Below are positions 44,994-55,621 of a DNA stretch of 64,000 nt, one piece after another. Position numbers and translations under genes: made by a program. Each line of letters starts with the position of its first letter. The first letter of the stretch is position 1. Below the pieces are notes generated by a model. The model saw nothing but the letters and a program-made list of their open reading frames with translations. It was not told where the DNA came from and did not search any database. Source of the DNA: Halorussus salinisoli (GTDB lineage: Archaea > Halobacteriota > Halobacteria > Halobacteriales > Haladaptataceae); contig SZNP01000001.1 of the NCBI GenBank assembly GCA_005239435.1, positions 310,001 through 374,000 of the forward strand, given 5' to 3'.

Positions 44994-47786
44994 TCAGGCG
45001 TTCAGGACCTGCTTCAGCACGTCCGGGGCCTCCTCCAGCGCGTCGTCCAGTTTCTCGGCGTCCGGGCCGCCGCCCTGTGCGAAGTCCGGCGGACCGCCAC
45101 CGCCACCGCCGACCTTCTGTGCGAGTTCGCCGACGACCTCTCCGGCGTTGACGCCGACGCCCTCGGGGACGGCCACTACGAACGTCGCGCCGTCCGCACC
45201 GCTTCCGATGACCGCGATTTTACCGTCCTCCACGAGCGCGTTTGCGGTCGCCCGGAGTTCGTCCATATCGGCGTCGAGGCGCTGAATCACGGCCACGGTG
45301 TCGCCGACTTCGACCTCCTCGCCACCGGCGCCGCCAGAGGCGCGGGCCTCGGCGAGTTGCTCTTTGAGGTGCTCTATCTGTTTGCCGCGGCCCTTCCACT
45401 CGTCGAAGAACCGCTGGGCGGTCTCTGGCACTTCCTCGGGGGCCACGTCGAGGATCTCGGCGGCCTCGGCGAGCGCGGTTTCGGTGCGCTGGGTCGCCTC
45501 GATGGCGGCGTCGCCCGCGGCGAAGGTGATGCGTTCGACGCCGTCCTGCACGCGCTCGGTGTTCAGGATCTTGATGGTACCCACGTCGCCCGTGCGCCGG
45601 ACGTGAGTGCCACCGCAGGCCTGCACGTCCTCGGCGACATGGATGAGTCGGATGTTCTGGCCCGGCGGGATGCCGCCCTGATACAGGTCGAAGCCGTATT
45701 CCTCCTCGGCCTCGTGGCGGTTGGGCCACTCCTGCTGGACCGAGGTGTTCTCCATCACGAGTTCGTTGGCGACCATCTCGATCTCGTCTCTGGTCTCCCG
45801 GTCGATGCGCTCGTAGTGACGCACGTCGATGCGCGAACTGTCGATTCCCTTCTGGGCACCCGCCTGCCGGACGTGGTCGCCAAGCACCTCGCGGGCGGCG
45901 TGAATCACGATGTGGGTCGCGGTGTGGTGGCGCATCAGGCGACGGCGGCGCTGGCGGTCTATCTTCCCGCGGACGATGTCGCCTTTCCCGACTTTCTCGT
46001 CGGTCCGATGGAGGACGACGCCGTCTTCGACCTGCACGTCGCTGACCTGCACGCTCCTCTCGTCGGTGGTCAGGGTCCCGCGGTCGGCGGGTTGGCCACC
46101 GCCTTCGGGGTAGAACATCGTCTGGTCGAGGACCACGTCGTAGACCGGTTCGGCCTCGTCGCCCTCGCCTTCGCGCTCGAACACGTCGAGGACCACGGCC
46201 TCGAAGTCGGTGCCGTACTGGTCCTCGTAGAACTGGCGCTCGGTCTTGGGCAGGTCGGCGAGGCGGTCGTCCTCGTCTTCCTCCTCCTCGAAGGCCTCCC
46301 CGGAGTCGTGGCGAGAGGCGACGACGCTGTAGAAGTCGTCGGGTACGGCTACCTTCGTGCCGAAGTCCGCGGCGATCTCCTCGACCATGTCCGGCTGGAT
46401 GCCGTGGGAGTCGTAGAGTTCGACCAGTTCCTCGGTCGGAATCGGCTTGCCCTTCTCGGCGTACTCCTTGGCGAGGCGCTCGACCCGGCGACCGCCCTGT
46501 TCGAGCGTCTCGCGGTACTTCTCGACCTCGGTCCGGACGATGTCCCGGACGGTGTCGCGGTTCTCGTACTCCAGGCGCTCGGCCTGCATGTCCACGAGTT
46601 CGTCGAGCGGCGCGTCCACGCCCACGTTGTCACAGAGGCGCTTGGTCCGTCGGAGGACCATCCGGGCGAGGTAGCCCGTACCGACGTTGCTCGGGACGAT
46701 GCCGTCGCCGAGCATGTACGCGAGGGTCCGGCAGTGGTCGGCGATGGCGTAGATGTCTTCGAGGGGTTCGAGCAGGTCTTCGAGGTGGGACTTGGACACG
46801 TCCAACTCGCGGGCGATGTTGTCCCTGGCGGCCTCCATGTCCTCCGCCTCGTCGATGTCCATGTGGCCCGCGAGCTTCGAGGCGCGGTGGACCAGCGTCT
46901 CCTCGTCGTCGGAGTGGTCGATGCCCGCGTTCTGCTTGAGGAACGAAATCATCTCGGGGTAGACCGCCTCGTAGACGGTCGGAGTCCCCTGAGACATCCA
47001 CGTCCAGCGTTCGAGACCGTAGCCGGTGTCCACGATGTAGGTGTCCATCTTGGAGTACCGGTTGCCGTCCTTCATCTCGTACTCGCCGTCGGGGTCCTGC
47101 TCCATCGACATGAAGACCAGCGTGGCGAGTTCCGCGCCCTTGTAGATGACCTCGATGGCGGGTCCGGCGTTGCCGCCGCCGACCCACGGGTCCTCGATGT
47201 AGGTTATCCCGTCGAGGTCGGCCCCCATCGACTCGAAGAACTCGTCGCAGTACCGGACCGTCTCGTCCTTCCAGTAGACCTCTCCGGAGTAGGCGTACTC
47301 GTCGCCGACCTCCTCGCGGGCGTTGAACGCGTGGTGGGCCATCATCTCGAACGCCATCGTGTGACGACCCGTCTTGCCCACGTTGTCGATGTCCTGCATC
47401 CGGATGCAGGGCTGGCTGATGGTCAGGGGGTTGGCGGGCGGCGGCGTCTGGCCCGACGTCACCAGCGGTTGGAAGTCGTAGATGGACGCCTGCGTGAGCA
47501 GTACGTCGTCGCGCCACCGGTTCGCGGCCACGGGATAGGGTTCGATTCGCTCGTGGTCGTTCTCCTCGAAGAACGAAAGGAACGCCTCCCGCATCTCTTC
47601 GAGCGTGTAGGCTTCCGGAAAGCCAGGGTCGTCGATGAACTGGTACGTCTCGCAGGGCGGTTCGCCGCAGGTTTCGCGGTCCTCGTCGCGGGTCCAGAAG
47701 AAGTCACCGCACTCGGTACACTCCTTCCTGACGAACCCCTCCTCCTCGAAATAATCGAGGCGGTACTCCTCTTCGAGCTCACTCAT
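44994..47786 (-). CDS. alaS: Alanyl-tRNA synthetase
   Basis: Class II enzyme of 930 residues that charges tRNA-Ala and edits Ser/Gly. It has the archaeal form: an N-terminal zinc segment ([23 protein letters not shown]), the class II core with [16 protein letters not shown] and [21 protein letters not shown], an editing domain with HHTATHIV and [13 protein letters not shown], and the C-terminal Gly-rich C-Ala region. The start is ATG 47784-47786 ([13 protein letters not shown]), about 30 bp from the minus-strand TATA GTTTTACCC (47811-47820). Longer upstream frames cross this promoter. Confidence 0.96.
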   Translation of the reverse strand: MSELEEEYRLDYFEEEGFVRKECTECGDFFWTRDEDRETCGEPPCETYQFIDDPGFPEAYTLEEMREAFLSFFEENDHERIEPYPVAANRWRDDVLLTQASIYDFQPLVTSGQTPPPANPLTISQPCIRMQDIDNVGKTGRHTMAFEMMAHHAFNAREEVGDEYAYSGEVYWKDETVRYCDEFFESMGADLDGITYIEDPWVGGGNAGPAIEVIYKGAELATLVFMSMEQDPDGEYEMKDGNRYSKMDTYIVDTGYGLERWTWMSQGTPTVYEAVYPEMISFLKQNAGIDHSDDEETLVHRASKLAGHMDIDEAEDMEAARDNIARELDVSKSHLEDLLEPLEDIYAIADHCRTLAYMLGDGIVPSNVGTGYLARMVLRRTKRLCDNVGVDAPLDELVDMQAERLEYENRDTVRDIVRTEVEKYRETLEQGGRRVERLAKEYAEKGKPIPTEELVELYDSHGIQPDMVEEIAADFGTKVAVPDDFYSVVASRHDSGEAFEEEEDEDDRLADLPKTERQFYEDQYGTDFEAVVLDVFEREGEGDEAEPVYDVVLDQTMFYPEGGGQPADRGTLTTDERSVQVSDVQVEDGVVLHRTDEKVGKGDIVRGKIDRQRRRRLMRHHTATHIVIHAAREVLGDHVRQAGAQKGIDSSRIDVRHYERIDRETRDEIEMVANELVMENTSVQQEWPNRHEAEEEYGFDLYQGGIPPGQNIRLIHVAEDVQACGGTHVRRTGDVGTIKILNTERVQDGVERITFAAGDAAIEATQRTETALAEAAEILDVAPEEVPETAQRFFDEWKGRGKQIEHLKEQLAEARASGGAGGEEVEVGDTVAVIQRLDADMDELRATANALVEDGKIAVIGSGADGATFVVAVPEGVGVNAGEVVGELAQKVGGGGGGPPDFAQGGGPDAEKLDDALEEAPDVLKQVLNA

Positions 47787-47980
47787 TATTATCCGTATTT
47801 CGCCAACGAACGGGTAAAACAGTTCCGCAACGAGTGCTGTGGCCGTCTCGTCACACCCGCATAGCGAACTGTCGGAATCGTAAATACACGTTTTAGAAAT
47901 GTATTTGAGTCTTAGGAAAACACGTACCTTTCCGTCGTCTCGGAAGAGCGTTGGACACTCGTCGGTCACAGTTCGCCGCC

Positions 47981-49708
47981 TCAGTCCAGCGCGTACTCCT
48001 CGAACTTCTCGGCGGCCCACCGAAACCCGACCACTGGACCGACACCACCGACCAGCACCGCCAGGCCACCGCCGACCACCCGGACGGCGACCTGCGGAAC
48101 CCCGAGGAGTTCGCCGACGAGTCCGGCAATCGGTCCGACCAACGCGACCATCGCGCCGACAGCACCACCGAGAAGAACCAGCGAGTAGGCCGCGAACGCG
48201 CCCTTGCTCGGCATCGTGACCTCCCTGCTCCGGAACACCTCGACCGTACCGAACCGCGGAAAGAGGACGCCGATACCCACCGCGAGGACGGTTCCGGCGA
48301 CGACGAGAACGGCGCTTGCGGCAGTCAGCGCGAGCGAGTTGACCGTCGAGAGGGGACTCAGCGCGCCGGCGATTCCGGCCGCCAGCGCCACGACCGGAAC
48401 GCCGACCAGCGCCGACGAGAGGACGTGTCCGACGACGAACTGTCGTCCGTCGATGCCCGAGAGCAGGGTGGTCGGCAGGACCGACCCCTCGTCGCCGAGG
48501 GGGTTCAACGCCGTCGCGCCCGCGGCCCACGTCCCGTAGAGCGCGACCAGCACCGGCAGAGAGGTGGGTACCCCACTCTCGAAGGCAGTCCGGAGCGGCG
48601 CGTAGAGGAAGAACAGGGGGTACGCGACGTAGAGGAGTCGAATCGGCGCGCGCTTCGACCGTCGCCACACTGCCAGCGTCACGGTCCGCGTGGGTCGCGC
48701 GAGCAGTCCCGAGAACGCCGCCGAGAGTACGCGCTCGCCGAACCCCGGGCGCGCTTCGGGAGCGTTCGTCACGTCGGACGCGGACGCGCCCGCAGTTCCG
48801 TCCGCATCGCTCGCGCGCGACGTGGGCGACGCGCGATAGTCGTTTCCGGTACTCTCCGCCTTCTCGTCGCGCCCGTCTCGTGCGCGGTCGGTGTACCACA
48901 GCGTCGTGGCCGACCGAATCCCGACCCCCGCGAGCGCGGGGACCAGAACCGCGGCGAGCGCGGCCGCGCCCAGCGCGTAGGTCGGAACCGCCGCGATTCC
49001 CGGCAGGCCGAGCAGGGCGGCGTCGCCGAACCACGCCAGCGGCGTGTCGCGGAGCGCGCGCTGGAGGCCGGTGACCACCTCGTCGAACGCCTGCGACGTG
49101 ACCGCGAGGAAGTAGAGACCGAACGCCGCGACCAGCAACGCGGTCTTGTGGCGGGCCAACCACGGCGACTTGAGCGTGACCCACTTGACGCCGATGCCGA
49201 CCGGGAATCCGACGGACACCGCGACGGCGAGCACGAGCGCAGCCGTCGCGGGAATCGCGACCAGCGGTGCGACCACGCCCGCGCCCACCGCGAGCGCCGC
49301 GGCAACCGTCAGCACCGGAATCGACGCGACGAGCGCCATCCGGACGTACTCGGCGAGCAGGAGACCGAGCGCGGCGTCTCGCGCGGGGACGGTCGTCAGG
49401 ACTCCGTCCGGAGATTCGAGTTCGCCCTTCTTCCCCGCCGACCGGGCCGCTGCCAACACCGCGAGACCGACCCACCCGACCGCACTCCCGCCGCGAACGA
49501 GGTCGAGGACCGAGACGGGGACCTCGGGGAGCGCCCGGCCGAGTTGGTAGGCAACGAAGCCACCGCCGACGGTCGGCAGGGCGACCCAGAACAGGAGCGC
49601 GATTCCGAACGCGGCGGCGCGCGTGTTGCTGGACCGAATCGCCCGGACGCTCCGGCGGACCTCGACGCGGGCGATTCGGGTCGCGTGCGAGAGGTCCGGG
49701 GCCTTCAT
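47981..49708 (-). CDS. ABC exporter permease
   Basis: A 575-residue polytopic permease with about 12 hydrophobic helices and an Asp/Ser-rich cytoplasmic loop in the middle (about 290-335, rich in charged residues). It begins at ATG 49706-49708, overlapping the last codons of the ATPase gene by 4 bp (ATGA), so the two are translated together. It resembles haloarchaeal ABC-2-like exporters; the cargo is unknown. Pairing with an NatA-type ATPase suggests drug, ion or lipid export. Confidence 0.8.
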   Translation of the reverse strand: MKAPDLSHATRIARVEVRRSVRAIRSSNTRAAAFGIALLFWVALPTVGGGFVAYQLGRALPEVPVSVLDLVRGGSAVGWVGLAVLAAARSAGKKGELESPDGVLTTVPARDAALGLLLAEYVRMALVASIPVLTVAAALAVGAGVVAPLVAIPATAALVLAVAVSVGFPVGIGVKWVTLKSPWLARHKTALLVAAFGLYFLAVTSQAFDEVVTGLQRALRDTPLAWFGDAALLGLPGIAAVPTYALGAAALAAVLVPALAGVGIRSATTLWYTDRARDGRDEKAESTGNDYRASPTSRASDADGTAGASASDVTNAPEARPGFGERVLSAAFSGLLARPTRTVTLAVWRRSKRAPIRLLYVAYPLFFLYAPLRTAFESGVPTSLPVLVALYGTWAAGATALNPLGDEGSVLPTTLLSGIDGRQFVVGHVLSSALVGVPVVALAAGIAGALSPLSTVNSLALTAASAVLVVAGTVLAVGIGVLFPRFGTVEVFRSREVTMPSKGAFAAYSLVLLGGAVGAMVALVGPIAGLVGELLGVPQVAVRVVGGGLAVLVGGVGPVVGFRWAAEKFEEYALD

Positions 49709-50472
49709 CGCGCGAACTCCGAGGAGCGTTCGGCCTGCTCGCTCGTCACTTCGAGGAACACCTCTTCGAGGGTGGACTCCTCGCCCGACTCGGCCCGGTG
49801 GGTCAGCGACTCGGGCGACCCCTCGGCCACGAGCCGGCCCTCGTGGAGGACTCCGACGCGGTCGGCCAACTCCTCGACCACGGGCAGGACGTGGGTCGAG
49901 AGGAAGACGGTCATTCCTTCCTCGCGGAGTTCGGAGACGAGGTTCCGGACGGTCCGGGCCGCCCGCGGGTCCAGTCCCGAGGTCGGTTCGTCCAGAAACA
50001 GCACGTCGGGGTCGTGGACGAGCGCCTGAATCAGCGCGGTCTTCTGCTTCATCCCCTTCGAGTAGGTCGAGATGCGGTCGTCGGCGTCGTCGGCGAGGTC
50101 GAAGCGAGCGAGCAACTCGCGGATGCGCTCGCTGGCCCGACTCTCGGGCAGGTCGCGGAGTCCGGCGACGTACTCCAACTGCTCGCGGCCGGTGAGTTCG
50201 TCGTGAATCGGTGGCTCTTCGGGCAGGTACCCGAGGTGGTCGACCACGGCGTCGCGGTCGGTGACGGGTTCGCCCGCGACCCACGCCTCCCCGGAGGTGG
50301 GCCGGGTCAGGGTCGTCAGCATCTGCATCGTCGTGGTCTTGCCCGCGCCGTTCGGCCCCAGGAAGCCGAACACCTCGCCGCGCTCGACCTCGAAGGTGAG
50401 GTCCCGAACCGCGGCGTCGTCGCCGTACCGCTTGGTCAGCGACTCGGTTCGGATGGGAGCGTTCGGCGTCAT
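49705..50472 (-). CDS. ABC transporter ATP-binding protein
   Basis: A 255-residue ATPase of the NatA/CcmA type. Walker A is [10 protein letters not shown] near 37-46, the signature [16 protein letters not shown] near 133, Walker [15 protein letters not shown] near 154, and the switch His in FLSTHVLP. It powers the permease encoded next to it. The start is ATG 50470-50472; the upstream in-frame part is Arg/Ser-rich and not typical. No regulator is adjacent. Confidence 0.92.
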   Translation of the reverse strand: MTPNAPIRTESLTKRYGDDAAVRDLTFEVERGEVFGFLGPNGAGKTTTMQMLTTLTRPTSGEAWVAGEPVTDRDAVVDHLGYLPEEPPIHDELTGREQLEYVAGLRDLPESRASERIRELLARFDLADDADDRISTYSKGMKQKTALIQALVHDPDVLFLDEPTSGLDPRAARTVRNLVSELREEGMTVFLSTHVLPVVEELADRVGVLHEGRLVAEGSPESLTHRAESGEESTLEEVFLEVTSEQAERSSEFAR

Positions 50473-50586
50473 TGTCGAGCGACGAGAGGGCTGGCGGTCG
50501 TCGGAGCGAGAGGGCCGTGGCTCATGGCACACAGTTGGCCGACCAGTGACAAAAGTCTGGTTCGTGGCGACGCCAGCGAAAATCGT

Positions 50587-50769
50587 TCAGTCGTCCGCAG
50601 GGGACGCGGTGTCCTCCGGTGGCGACGAGACGGTGTCCGACCGCGAACTGAGCGGTTCGGACCCGCAACTGACGCAGGCGAAACTGCCGTCGACCGTCTT
50701 GACCACGGGCGCGTTACACTCGATGCACTTCAACCGCGCGTCCCGTGCCTGTCGTGGATACCGTCCCAT
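50587..50769 (-). CDS. Small zinc-ribbon protein
   Basis: A 60-residue protein with a basic N-terminus (MGRYPRQARDARLK) and a CxxC...CxxC zinc ribbon (CIECNAPVVKTVDGSFACVSC), followed by a disordered acidic tail. Such ribbons bind nucleic acid or proteins; no specific family is recognised. It lies between the ABC exporter and rfcS. Confidence 0.72.
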   Translation of the reverse strand: MGRYPRQARDARLKCIECNAPVVKTVDGSFACVSCGSEPLSSRSDTVSSPPEDTASPADD

Positions 50770-50922
50770 GATGTACTCACGTCGGAATACGGTGGTCCGG
50801 AGTATAAGCGGGGCGGCCGTTCCTAACGGTTTTTCCGGTACAACGTGGCCTTTCTCGGTGGAAACGGTTTTCTCGACCGAAACCGCCGACGAAACGAGCG
50901 ATTGCCGCCGAACAGTCCGAGA

Positions 50923-51954
50923 CTAACTGTCTTCGAGCGACAGTGACGCCAGCAGTGCCTCTAACTGGACGCGCTCGTTCGCGCCCTCGGTGATGCGGTA
51001 ATCGACTTCGCCCACGCGGTCCATCAGGCGCACTGTTGCCTCGTCGTCCAGGTCGAACTCCCAGACCGACCGGTGGAGTTGGTCGATGATGTCGCCGCCC
51101 GCCATCCCCTTGTTCGTGAGCAGGTCGTCCAGAATCGAGCGCGCCTTGCTGAAGTCGCCCTCGATGGCGTGGGTGACCATCTCGGCTATCTCCTCGGGGC
51201 GGGCCGTGCTGGTGATGGTGAACACGGCCTCCTCGTCCACGACCTCGCCCATCACGGCCGCGGCCTGGAGGGCGTTGATGGCCTTGCGCATGTCGCCGTC
51301 TGCGGCGTAGACGAGCGCGTCCACGCCGTCTTCGGTCGTCTCGATGCCCTCCTCGGCCGCGATTTTGCGCGTCTGTTCGGCGATGGCCTCGTCGTCGATG
51401 GGACCGAACCGGAAGGTCGCGCACCGCGACTGGATGGGGTCGATGATCTTGCTGGAGTAGTTACACGAGAGGATGAACCGAGTGTTTGACGAGAACTGCT
51501 CCATCGTTCGGCGGAGCGCCGACTGGGCGTCCGACGTGAGGGAGTCGGCCTCGTCAAGGAAGATGATGCGGTAGTTGTACCCGCCGAACGACGACCGCGC
51601 GAAACTCTTGATGCGGTCCCGAACCACGTCGATACCGCGCTGGTCGGAGGCGTTGAGTTCGAGGAAGTTCTGCTCCCAGTCGTCACCGTAGAGCTGCTTG
51701 GCGATGGCGACCGCACTGGTCGTCTTCCCCACTCCTGCCGGTCCCGAAAACAGCAGATTCGGCAGGTCGTCCCGCTCTACGTATCGCTTTAGCCGGGCCG
51801 TGATGTCGTCGTGGCCCGCCACCTCGTCCAGGGTCTCGGGTCGGTACTTTTCGATCCAGATCTCGTCCCGCCCGGCGTCGGCCACCTCGGACCCGGCCGC
51901 CTCGTCGGGTTCGCTCTCGGCCTCGTCGCCGGCCTCGCTCTCGACCTCACTCAT
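50923..51954 (-). CDS. rfcS: Replication factor C small subunit
   Basis: Clamp-loader ATPase subunit that opens the PCNA ring at primer ends. The 343 residues start with an acidic stretch of about 30, then [17 protein letters not shown], Walker [14 protein letters not shown], Walker [12 protein letters not shown], sensor 1 [16 protein letters not shown] and the SRC motif. There is no intein, although haloarchaeal rfc genes sometimes carry one. ATG 51952-51954 lies 28 bp from the minus-strand TATA GTTTAAG (51979-51986). Confidence 0.95.
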   Translation of the reverse strand: MSEVESEAGDEAESEPDEAAGSEVADAGRDEIWIEKYRPETLDEVAGHDDITARLKRYVERDDLPNLLFSGPAGVGKTTSAVAIAKQLYGDDWEQNFLELNASDQRGIDVVRDRIKSFARSSFGGYNYRIIFLDEADSLTSDAQSALRRTMEQFSSNTRFILSCNYSSKIIDPIQSRCATFRFGPIDDEAIAEQTRKIAAEEGIETTEDGVDALVYAADGDMRKAINALQAAAVMGEVVDEEAVFTITSTARPEEIAEMVTHAIEGDFSKARSILDDLLTNKGMAGGDIIDQLHRSVWEFDLDDEATVRLMDRVGEVDYRITEGANERVQLEALLASLSLEDS

Positions 51955-51978
51955 GTGAGACACGAGGTGCTTGCCGGT

Positions 51979-51986
51979 CTTAAACT
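51979..51986 (-). promoter_or_regulatory. TATA box of rfcS
   Basis: The minus strand reads GTTTAAGA, 28 bp before the rfcS ATG, which supports that start over the longer open frame. Confidence 0.65.
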
Positions 51987-52038
51987 CCCCGAGGTTCTCG
52001 CACGACGAACGAGGGACTGTTCGACCACCGACGCCCGA

Positions 52039-52110
52039 CCGCAGGCCGACCGTGGGCCGATTACGAGGGACCGCAGGCCGATGACGAGGGTCCGCAGGTC
52101 GACCGTGGCC
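52039..52110. repeat. Three imperfect direct repeats between rfcS and the bactofilin gene
   Basis: CCGCAGGCCGA occurs at 52039-52049 and 52071-52081, and CCGCAGGTCGACCGTGG at 52092-52108, with TACGAGGG/GACGAGGG between them. They form two and a half imperfect tandem units in noncoding DNA. Confidence 0.5.
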
Positions 52111-52199
52111 GACAGGATACCGACCGTAAGAGGACCTTAACCCCGGAGTCGGGTCGTAGCCGCGCAATTACTTTCTGCCGGGGTAGCGACAGGTTCGAC

Positions 52200-53255
52200 A
52201 TGGACAAGCGACTCGTCCTCGCGATCGCGGTGGTTCTCCTCGTCGCGGCGGTGCCCGCGCCCGTCGCGGCCGACGAGACTCGGACCGGCGGGACCGTCGT
52301 CGTCGAGGAAGGAGAGACGGTCGACGACGACCTGTCGGCGTTCGGCGGTACGGTCGTCGTCCGCGGGACGGTGAACGGCGACCTCGACGCCTTCGGGGGC
52401 AACGTGTTCGTAGACGGTCGAGTGAACGGCGACCTCGATGCCGTCGCGGGCAACGTCCGCATCAACGGAACCGTGACCGGCGACGTCAGTGCGGTCGGCG
52501 GTAACGTCCTCCTCGCGCAGGGCGCTCGGGTCGGCGGCCAGCTGGAGGCCGGAGCAGGGAACGTCGTCGTGAACGGCGAAGTCGGCGAAGACGCGCGGGT
52601 CGGCGCGGAGACCATCGGCCTCGGGTCGAGCGCAGTCGTCGGCGGCGACTTCGTGTACGACGGGAATCTCGACCGAGCCGAGGGTGCCCGAATCGACGGC
52701 GAGGTGCGCCGAGAGTCGGACCTCGGCGTGAACGTCGGCTTCGACGGACGGCTGTTCCCCGACTGGGTCGGCTGGGTGTACGGCTTCCTCGTGAACCTCG
52801 TCCTCGGGGCAATCGTCCTGCTGGTCTTCCCGCGGTTCTCGGCGAACGCCGCCGGGCGAGCGACCGAGAGTCCCCTGCGTTCATCCGGCGTCGGTCTCCT
52901 GCTGTTCGTCGGGATTCCGGTACTGGCGGTCCTGCTGTTCGTCTCGCTCGTCGGGATTCCGTTGGGCCTGCTCGTCGTTCTGCTCTACCCGCTGTTGCTG
53001 TGGCTCGGGTACGTCTTCGGCGCGTTTGCGCTCGGAACGTGGGCGCTCGGTCTCGCCGACTCCGACAGCCGATGGCTGGCGCTGTTGGTCGGTCTGTTCG
53101 TTGTCTCGGTGGTCGGTCTCGTCCCGATAGTCGGCGGTCTCGTCCAGTTCCTCGTCCTCCTGCTCGGACTGGGCGCGTTCGCGCTCGGCGTGTGGCATCG
53201 CTACTGGGGACGCCGGGAGCGGCGGGCGTCCGATTCCACGGTAGAGACGACGTGA
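52200..53255 (+). CDS. Bactofilin-like (polymer-forming) membrane protein
   Basis: The 351 residues open with a signal or anchor helix (LVLAIAVVLLVAAVPAPVAA). Residues about 30-170 are regular beta-helix repeats (FGGTVVVRGTVNGDLDAFGG, NVFVDGRVNGDLDAVAG, NVRINGTVTGDVSAVGG) as in the bactofilin/polymer-forming domain. Four to five helices follow (about 190-340). Unlike soluble bactofilins, the filament-like domain here would be outside the membrane. A role in surface structure or stress is possible but not shown. Confidence 0.82.
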   Translation: MDKRLVLAIAVVLLVAAVPAPVAADETRTGGTVVVEEGETVDDDLSAFGGTVVVRGTVNGDLDAFGGNVFVDGRVNGDLDAVAGNVRINGTVTGDVSAVGGNVLLAQGARVGGQLEAGAGNVVVNGEVGEDARVGAETIGLGSSAVVGGDFVYDGNLDRAEGARIDGEVRRESDLGVNVGFDGRLFPDWVGWVYGFLVNLVLGAIVLLVFPRFSANAAGRATESPLRSSGVGLLLFVGIPVLAVLLFVSLVGIPLGLLVVLLYPLLLWLGYVFGAFALGTWALGLADSDSRWLALLVGLFVVSVVGLVPIVGGLVQFLVLLLGLGAFALGVWHRYWGRRERRASDSTVETT

Positions 53256-53367
53256 GGCCCGGAAAACTACCCGGATCGGTTTAGGCGAACTCGGGAAAAG
53301 TCGAAGACACGCTATCTCGCGAATCCGAGACCGCAGACCTTTCACCTCGGGCCAATAACCACGACGC

Positions 53368-54276
53368 ATGGACGAGCGGGCCGCACTATCGCTTCTCGCA
53401 GATCGACTCCCGCACGCGGGCGACGACGCGGCGGTAGTGGACGGACAGGTCCTCACGACCGACATGCTCCACGAGACGACCGATTTCCCCGCGGGAACCA
53501 CGCGGTACACCGCTGGCTGGCGGTCGGTCGGCGCGTCGCTGTCGGACGTGGCCGCGATGGGTGCAGAGGCGACCGCCGCCGTCGCGATCTACGCCGCGCC
53601 GGAGTTCGACGGCGAGGACCTCGAAGCGTTCGTCGCGGGCGCGAGCGACGTCTGCGAGGCGGTCGGCGCGGAGTACGTCGGCGGCGACCTGGACGAGAGC
53701 CGGGAGTTCACCGCGGCGACGACCGCGCTCGGGCGGACAGACGACCCCGTTCGCAGGTCGGGCGCGCGACCGGGCGAGCGGGTCTGCGTGACGGGTACCC
53801 TCGGCCGCACGGGCGCAGCGCTCCGACTGTTCGAGCGTAGCGACGGCGACCGCGGCACGGACGAGCGAGACGACGGAGAGCGCGCCAACGACCTCTTCCG
53901 GTTCGAGCCGCGAGTCGCGGCGGGCAGGGCGATCGCGCCGCACGCCACTGCGATGATGGACTCCAGCGACGGACTGGCGCGGTCGCTCCACCAGCTCGCG
54001 GAGGCGAGCGACTGCGGATTCGCCGTCGAATGGGACGCGCTTCCGGTGGACGAGGCGGTCCGCGAGGTGGCCGACAGCGAGGGCGAGGTCCGGGAACTGT
54101 CCGTCTTCTTCGGTGAGGACTTCGAGTTGGTGTTCACGGTGCCCGAGTGCGACCTCGCGGCGGTCCGCGACGCGTCGCCGACGCCGATTTCGGTCGTCGG
54201 CGACGTGACAGAGACGGGCGTCGAGATGGACGGCGAGGAGCTAGCGGACCGCGGATACACGCACGGCGAAGAGTAG
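53368..54276 (+). CDS. thiL: Thiamine-monophosphate kinase
   Basis: Makes thiamine diphosphate from thiamine monophosphate and ATP, the last step of the pathway. The 302 residues show GDDAAVVDGQVLTTDMLHE (metal-binding Asp), GWRSVGASLSDVAAMGA, YVGGDLDESREF, GARPGERVCVTGTLGRTGAA and MMDSSDGLARSL. Length and motifs match ThiL. It is convergent with the M50 protease gene, 45 bp between stops. Confidence 0.94.
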   Translation: MDERAALSLLADRLPHAGDDAAVVDGQVLTTDMLHETTDFPAGTTRYTAGWRSVGASLSDVAAMGAEATAAVAIYAAPEFDGEDLEAFVAGASDVCEAVGAEYVGGDLDESREFTAATTALGRTDDPVRRSGARPGERVCVTGTLGRTGAALRLFERSDGDRGTDERDDGERANDLFRFEPRVAAGRAIAPHATAMMDSSDGLARSLHQLAEASDCGFAVEWDALPVDEAVREVADSEGEVRELSVFFGEDFELVFTVPECDLAAVRDASPTPISVVGDVTETGVEMDGEELADRGYTHGEE

Positions 54277-54321
54277 TTCTTTCTCGAAGCCGGTCCAGAT
54301 AGTGCCGATTGTCTACAGCGA

Positions 54322-55470
54322 TTACATTGCAATCCGCGGGTTCACGGCGCTTCCAGCTTCCCGACGAATCCGTATCGCAGACGATAGCTCGGTCGCGGTG
54401 AGCATACCGACGATGCGGCCGTTCTCCTGGACGAGCAGGGCGTTCGCACGGGCGCGGTTCATCGTCCCGATGGCCTCGAACAGCGGGTCGTCGGCCGAGA
54501 CGCGCGGCAGGTCGGTGGCCGCGATGTCACCCACCGTCGCACCGTCCCGTCCGCGAGCCCTCTTGGTGTCGTCGAGCGAGACGACCCCGGAGACCGGTCC
54601 GGTGCCGTCGGTCACGAGGTAGGTCGTCCGTCGCTCCTCCATCATCCGGTTCAGGAAGTCGGGGACGGGCGTGTCGGCCGACACCGACTCGACGTCCGTC
54701 GTCATCACGTCTCTCACGGTGACACCGTCGAGCAGCGAATCGAGCGCGACGAGCCGCGACTCGCTGTTGGCGGCGCCGTACACGAACAACGCGAGCAGCA
54801 GTAGCAGCGGACTGAACGAGAGGATGCCGAGGACGGCGAACCCGAGCGCGAACCCGGAGCCGATTCGGGCCGCGGTTCGCGTCGCGGACGCGTAGGGCCG
54901 CGACCGGGCCAACAGCGCCCGGAGGATGCGACCCCCGTCCATCGGGAACGCCGGGAGGAGATTGAACACGGTGAGCGTGACGTTGGCCACGACGAGCCAC
55001 CCGAGAACGAACGCGGCCACCGGGAGCGAGGACGGGACAGCCAAGACGGCGACGTAGGCGACGGCGGCGACGCCGACGCTCGCTATCGGTCCGGCGATGG
55101 CGATCCAGAACTCCTTGTGCCACTCCCGCGGAATCGCCTTGAAGCTGGCCAGCCCGCCGAGGATCCAGAGGGTGATCGATTCGGTCTCGACACCGTACCG
55201 GCGGGCCGCCCAGGCGTGACCGAGTTCGTGCACCGTGACGCTGGCGAACAGTCCGACAGCCGCGAGGACGCCGATGAGCCACGGCGTGTTTCCGCTCCGG
55301 AGCACCGACACCTGCAGGGTGTCGGCCGCGAATCCGTTGATGATGCCCGCGTACAGCGTTATCTGGTCGCCGCTCCCGATGAGCCACGCCAGCACGGGAA
55401 GAAAGACCAGCAGCGAGACGTTGACGCGGATGGGGATGTCCCATACCGTCGCAACTCTGTAGTTCCACAT
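54322..55470 (-). CDS. Site-2 protease (M50) with two CBS domains
   Basis: A 382-residue intramembrane metalloprotease. The zinc motif is HELGH (81-85) and the third ligand is in NLLPAFPMDGGRIL. Residues about 240-375 hold two CBS domains (VRDVMTTDVESVSADTP; IAATDLPRVSADDPLFEA) that probably sense adenine nucleotides. Such proteases cut membrane-bound regulators. The start is ATG 55468-55470 (MWNYRVATVWDIP). A second M50 gene lies 151 bp upstream in the same direction. Confidence 0.92.
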   Translation of the reverse strand: MWNYRVATVWDIPIRVNVSLLVFLPVLAWLIGSGDQITLYAGIINGFAADTLQVSVLRSGNTPWLIGVLAAVGLFASVTVHELGHAWAARRYGVETESITLWILGGLASFKAIPREWHKEFWIAIAGPIASVGVAAVAYVAVLAVPSSLPVAAFVLGWLVVANVTLTVFNLLPAFPMDGGRILRALLARSRPYASATRTAARIGSGFALGFAVLGILSFSPLLLLLALFVYGAANSESRLVALDSLLDGVTVRDVMTTDVESVSADTPVPDFLNRMMEERRTTYLVTDGTGPVSGVVSLDDTKRARGRDGATVGDIAATDLPRVSADDPLFEAIGTMNRARANALLVQENGRIVGMLTATELSSAIRIRREAGSAVNPRIAM

Positions 55471-55621
55471 AGGTTCTCCTTCACAGTAAGCAGAATTGTA
55501 TCTATCGGGTGAAACGTACGGCCGTCGAGCAGGTGACGACTTCGCATCGGAGAGCCGGCCGAAGCGGAGCGGCTACGGCGGCGGTTACAGGGTCGCGACG
55601 GGAGCGACTAGCGGCGCGGCG

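Noticed and set aside
47787..49475. Long upstream extension of the alaS frame
   Set aside because: Arg-rich composition, overlap with the ABC permease and a TATA box next to ATG 47786 show the extension is not coding.
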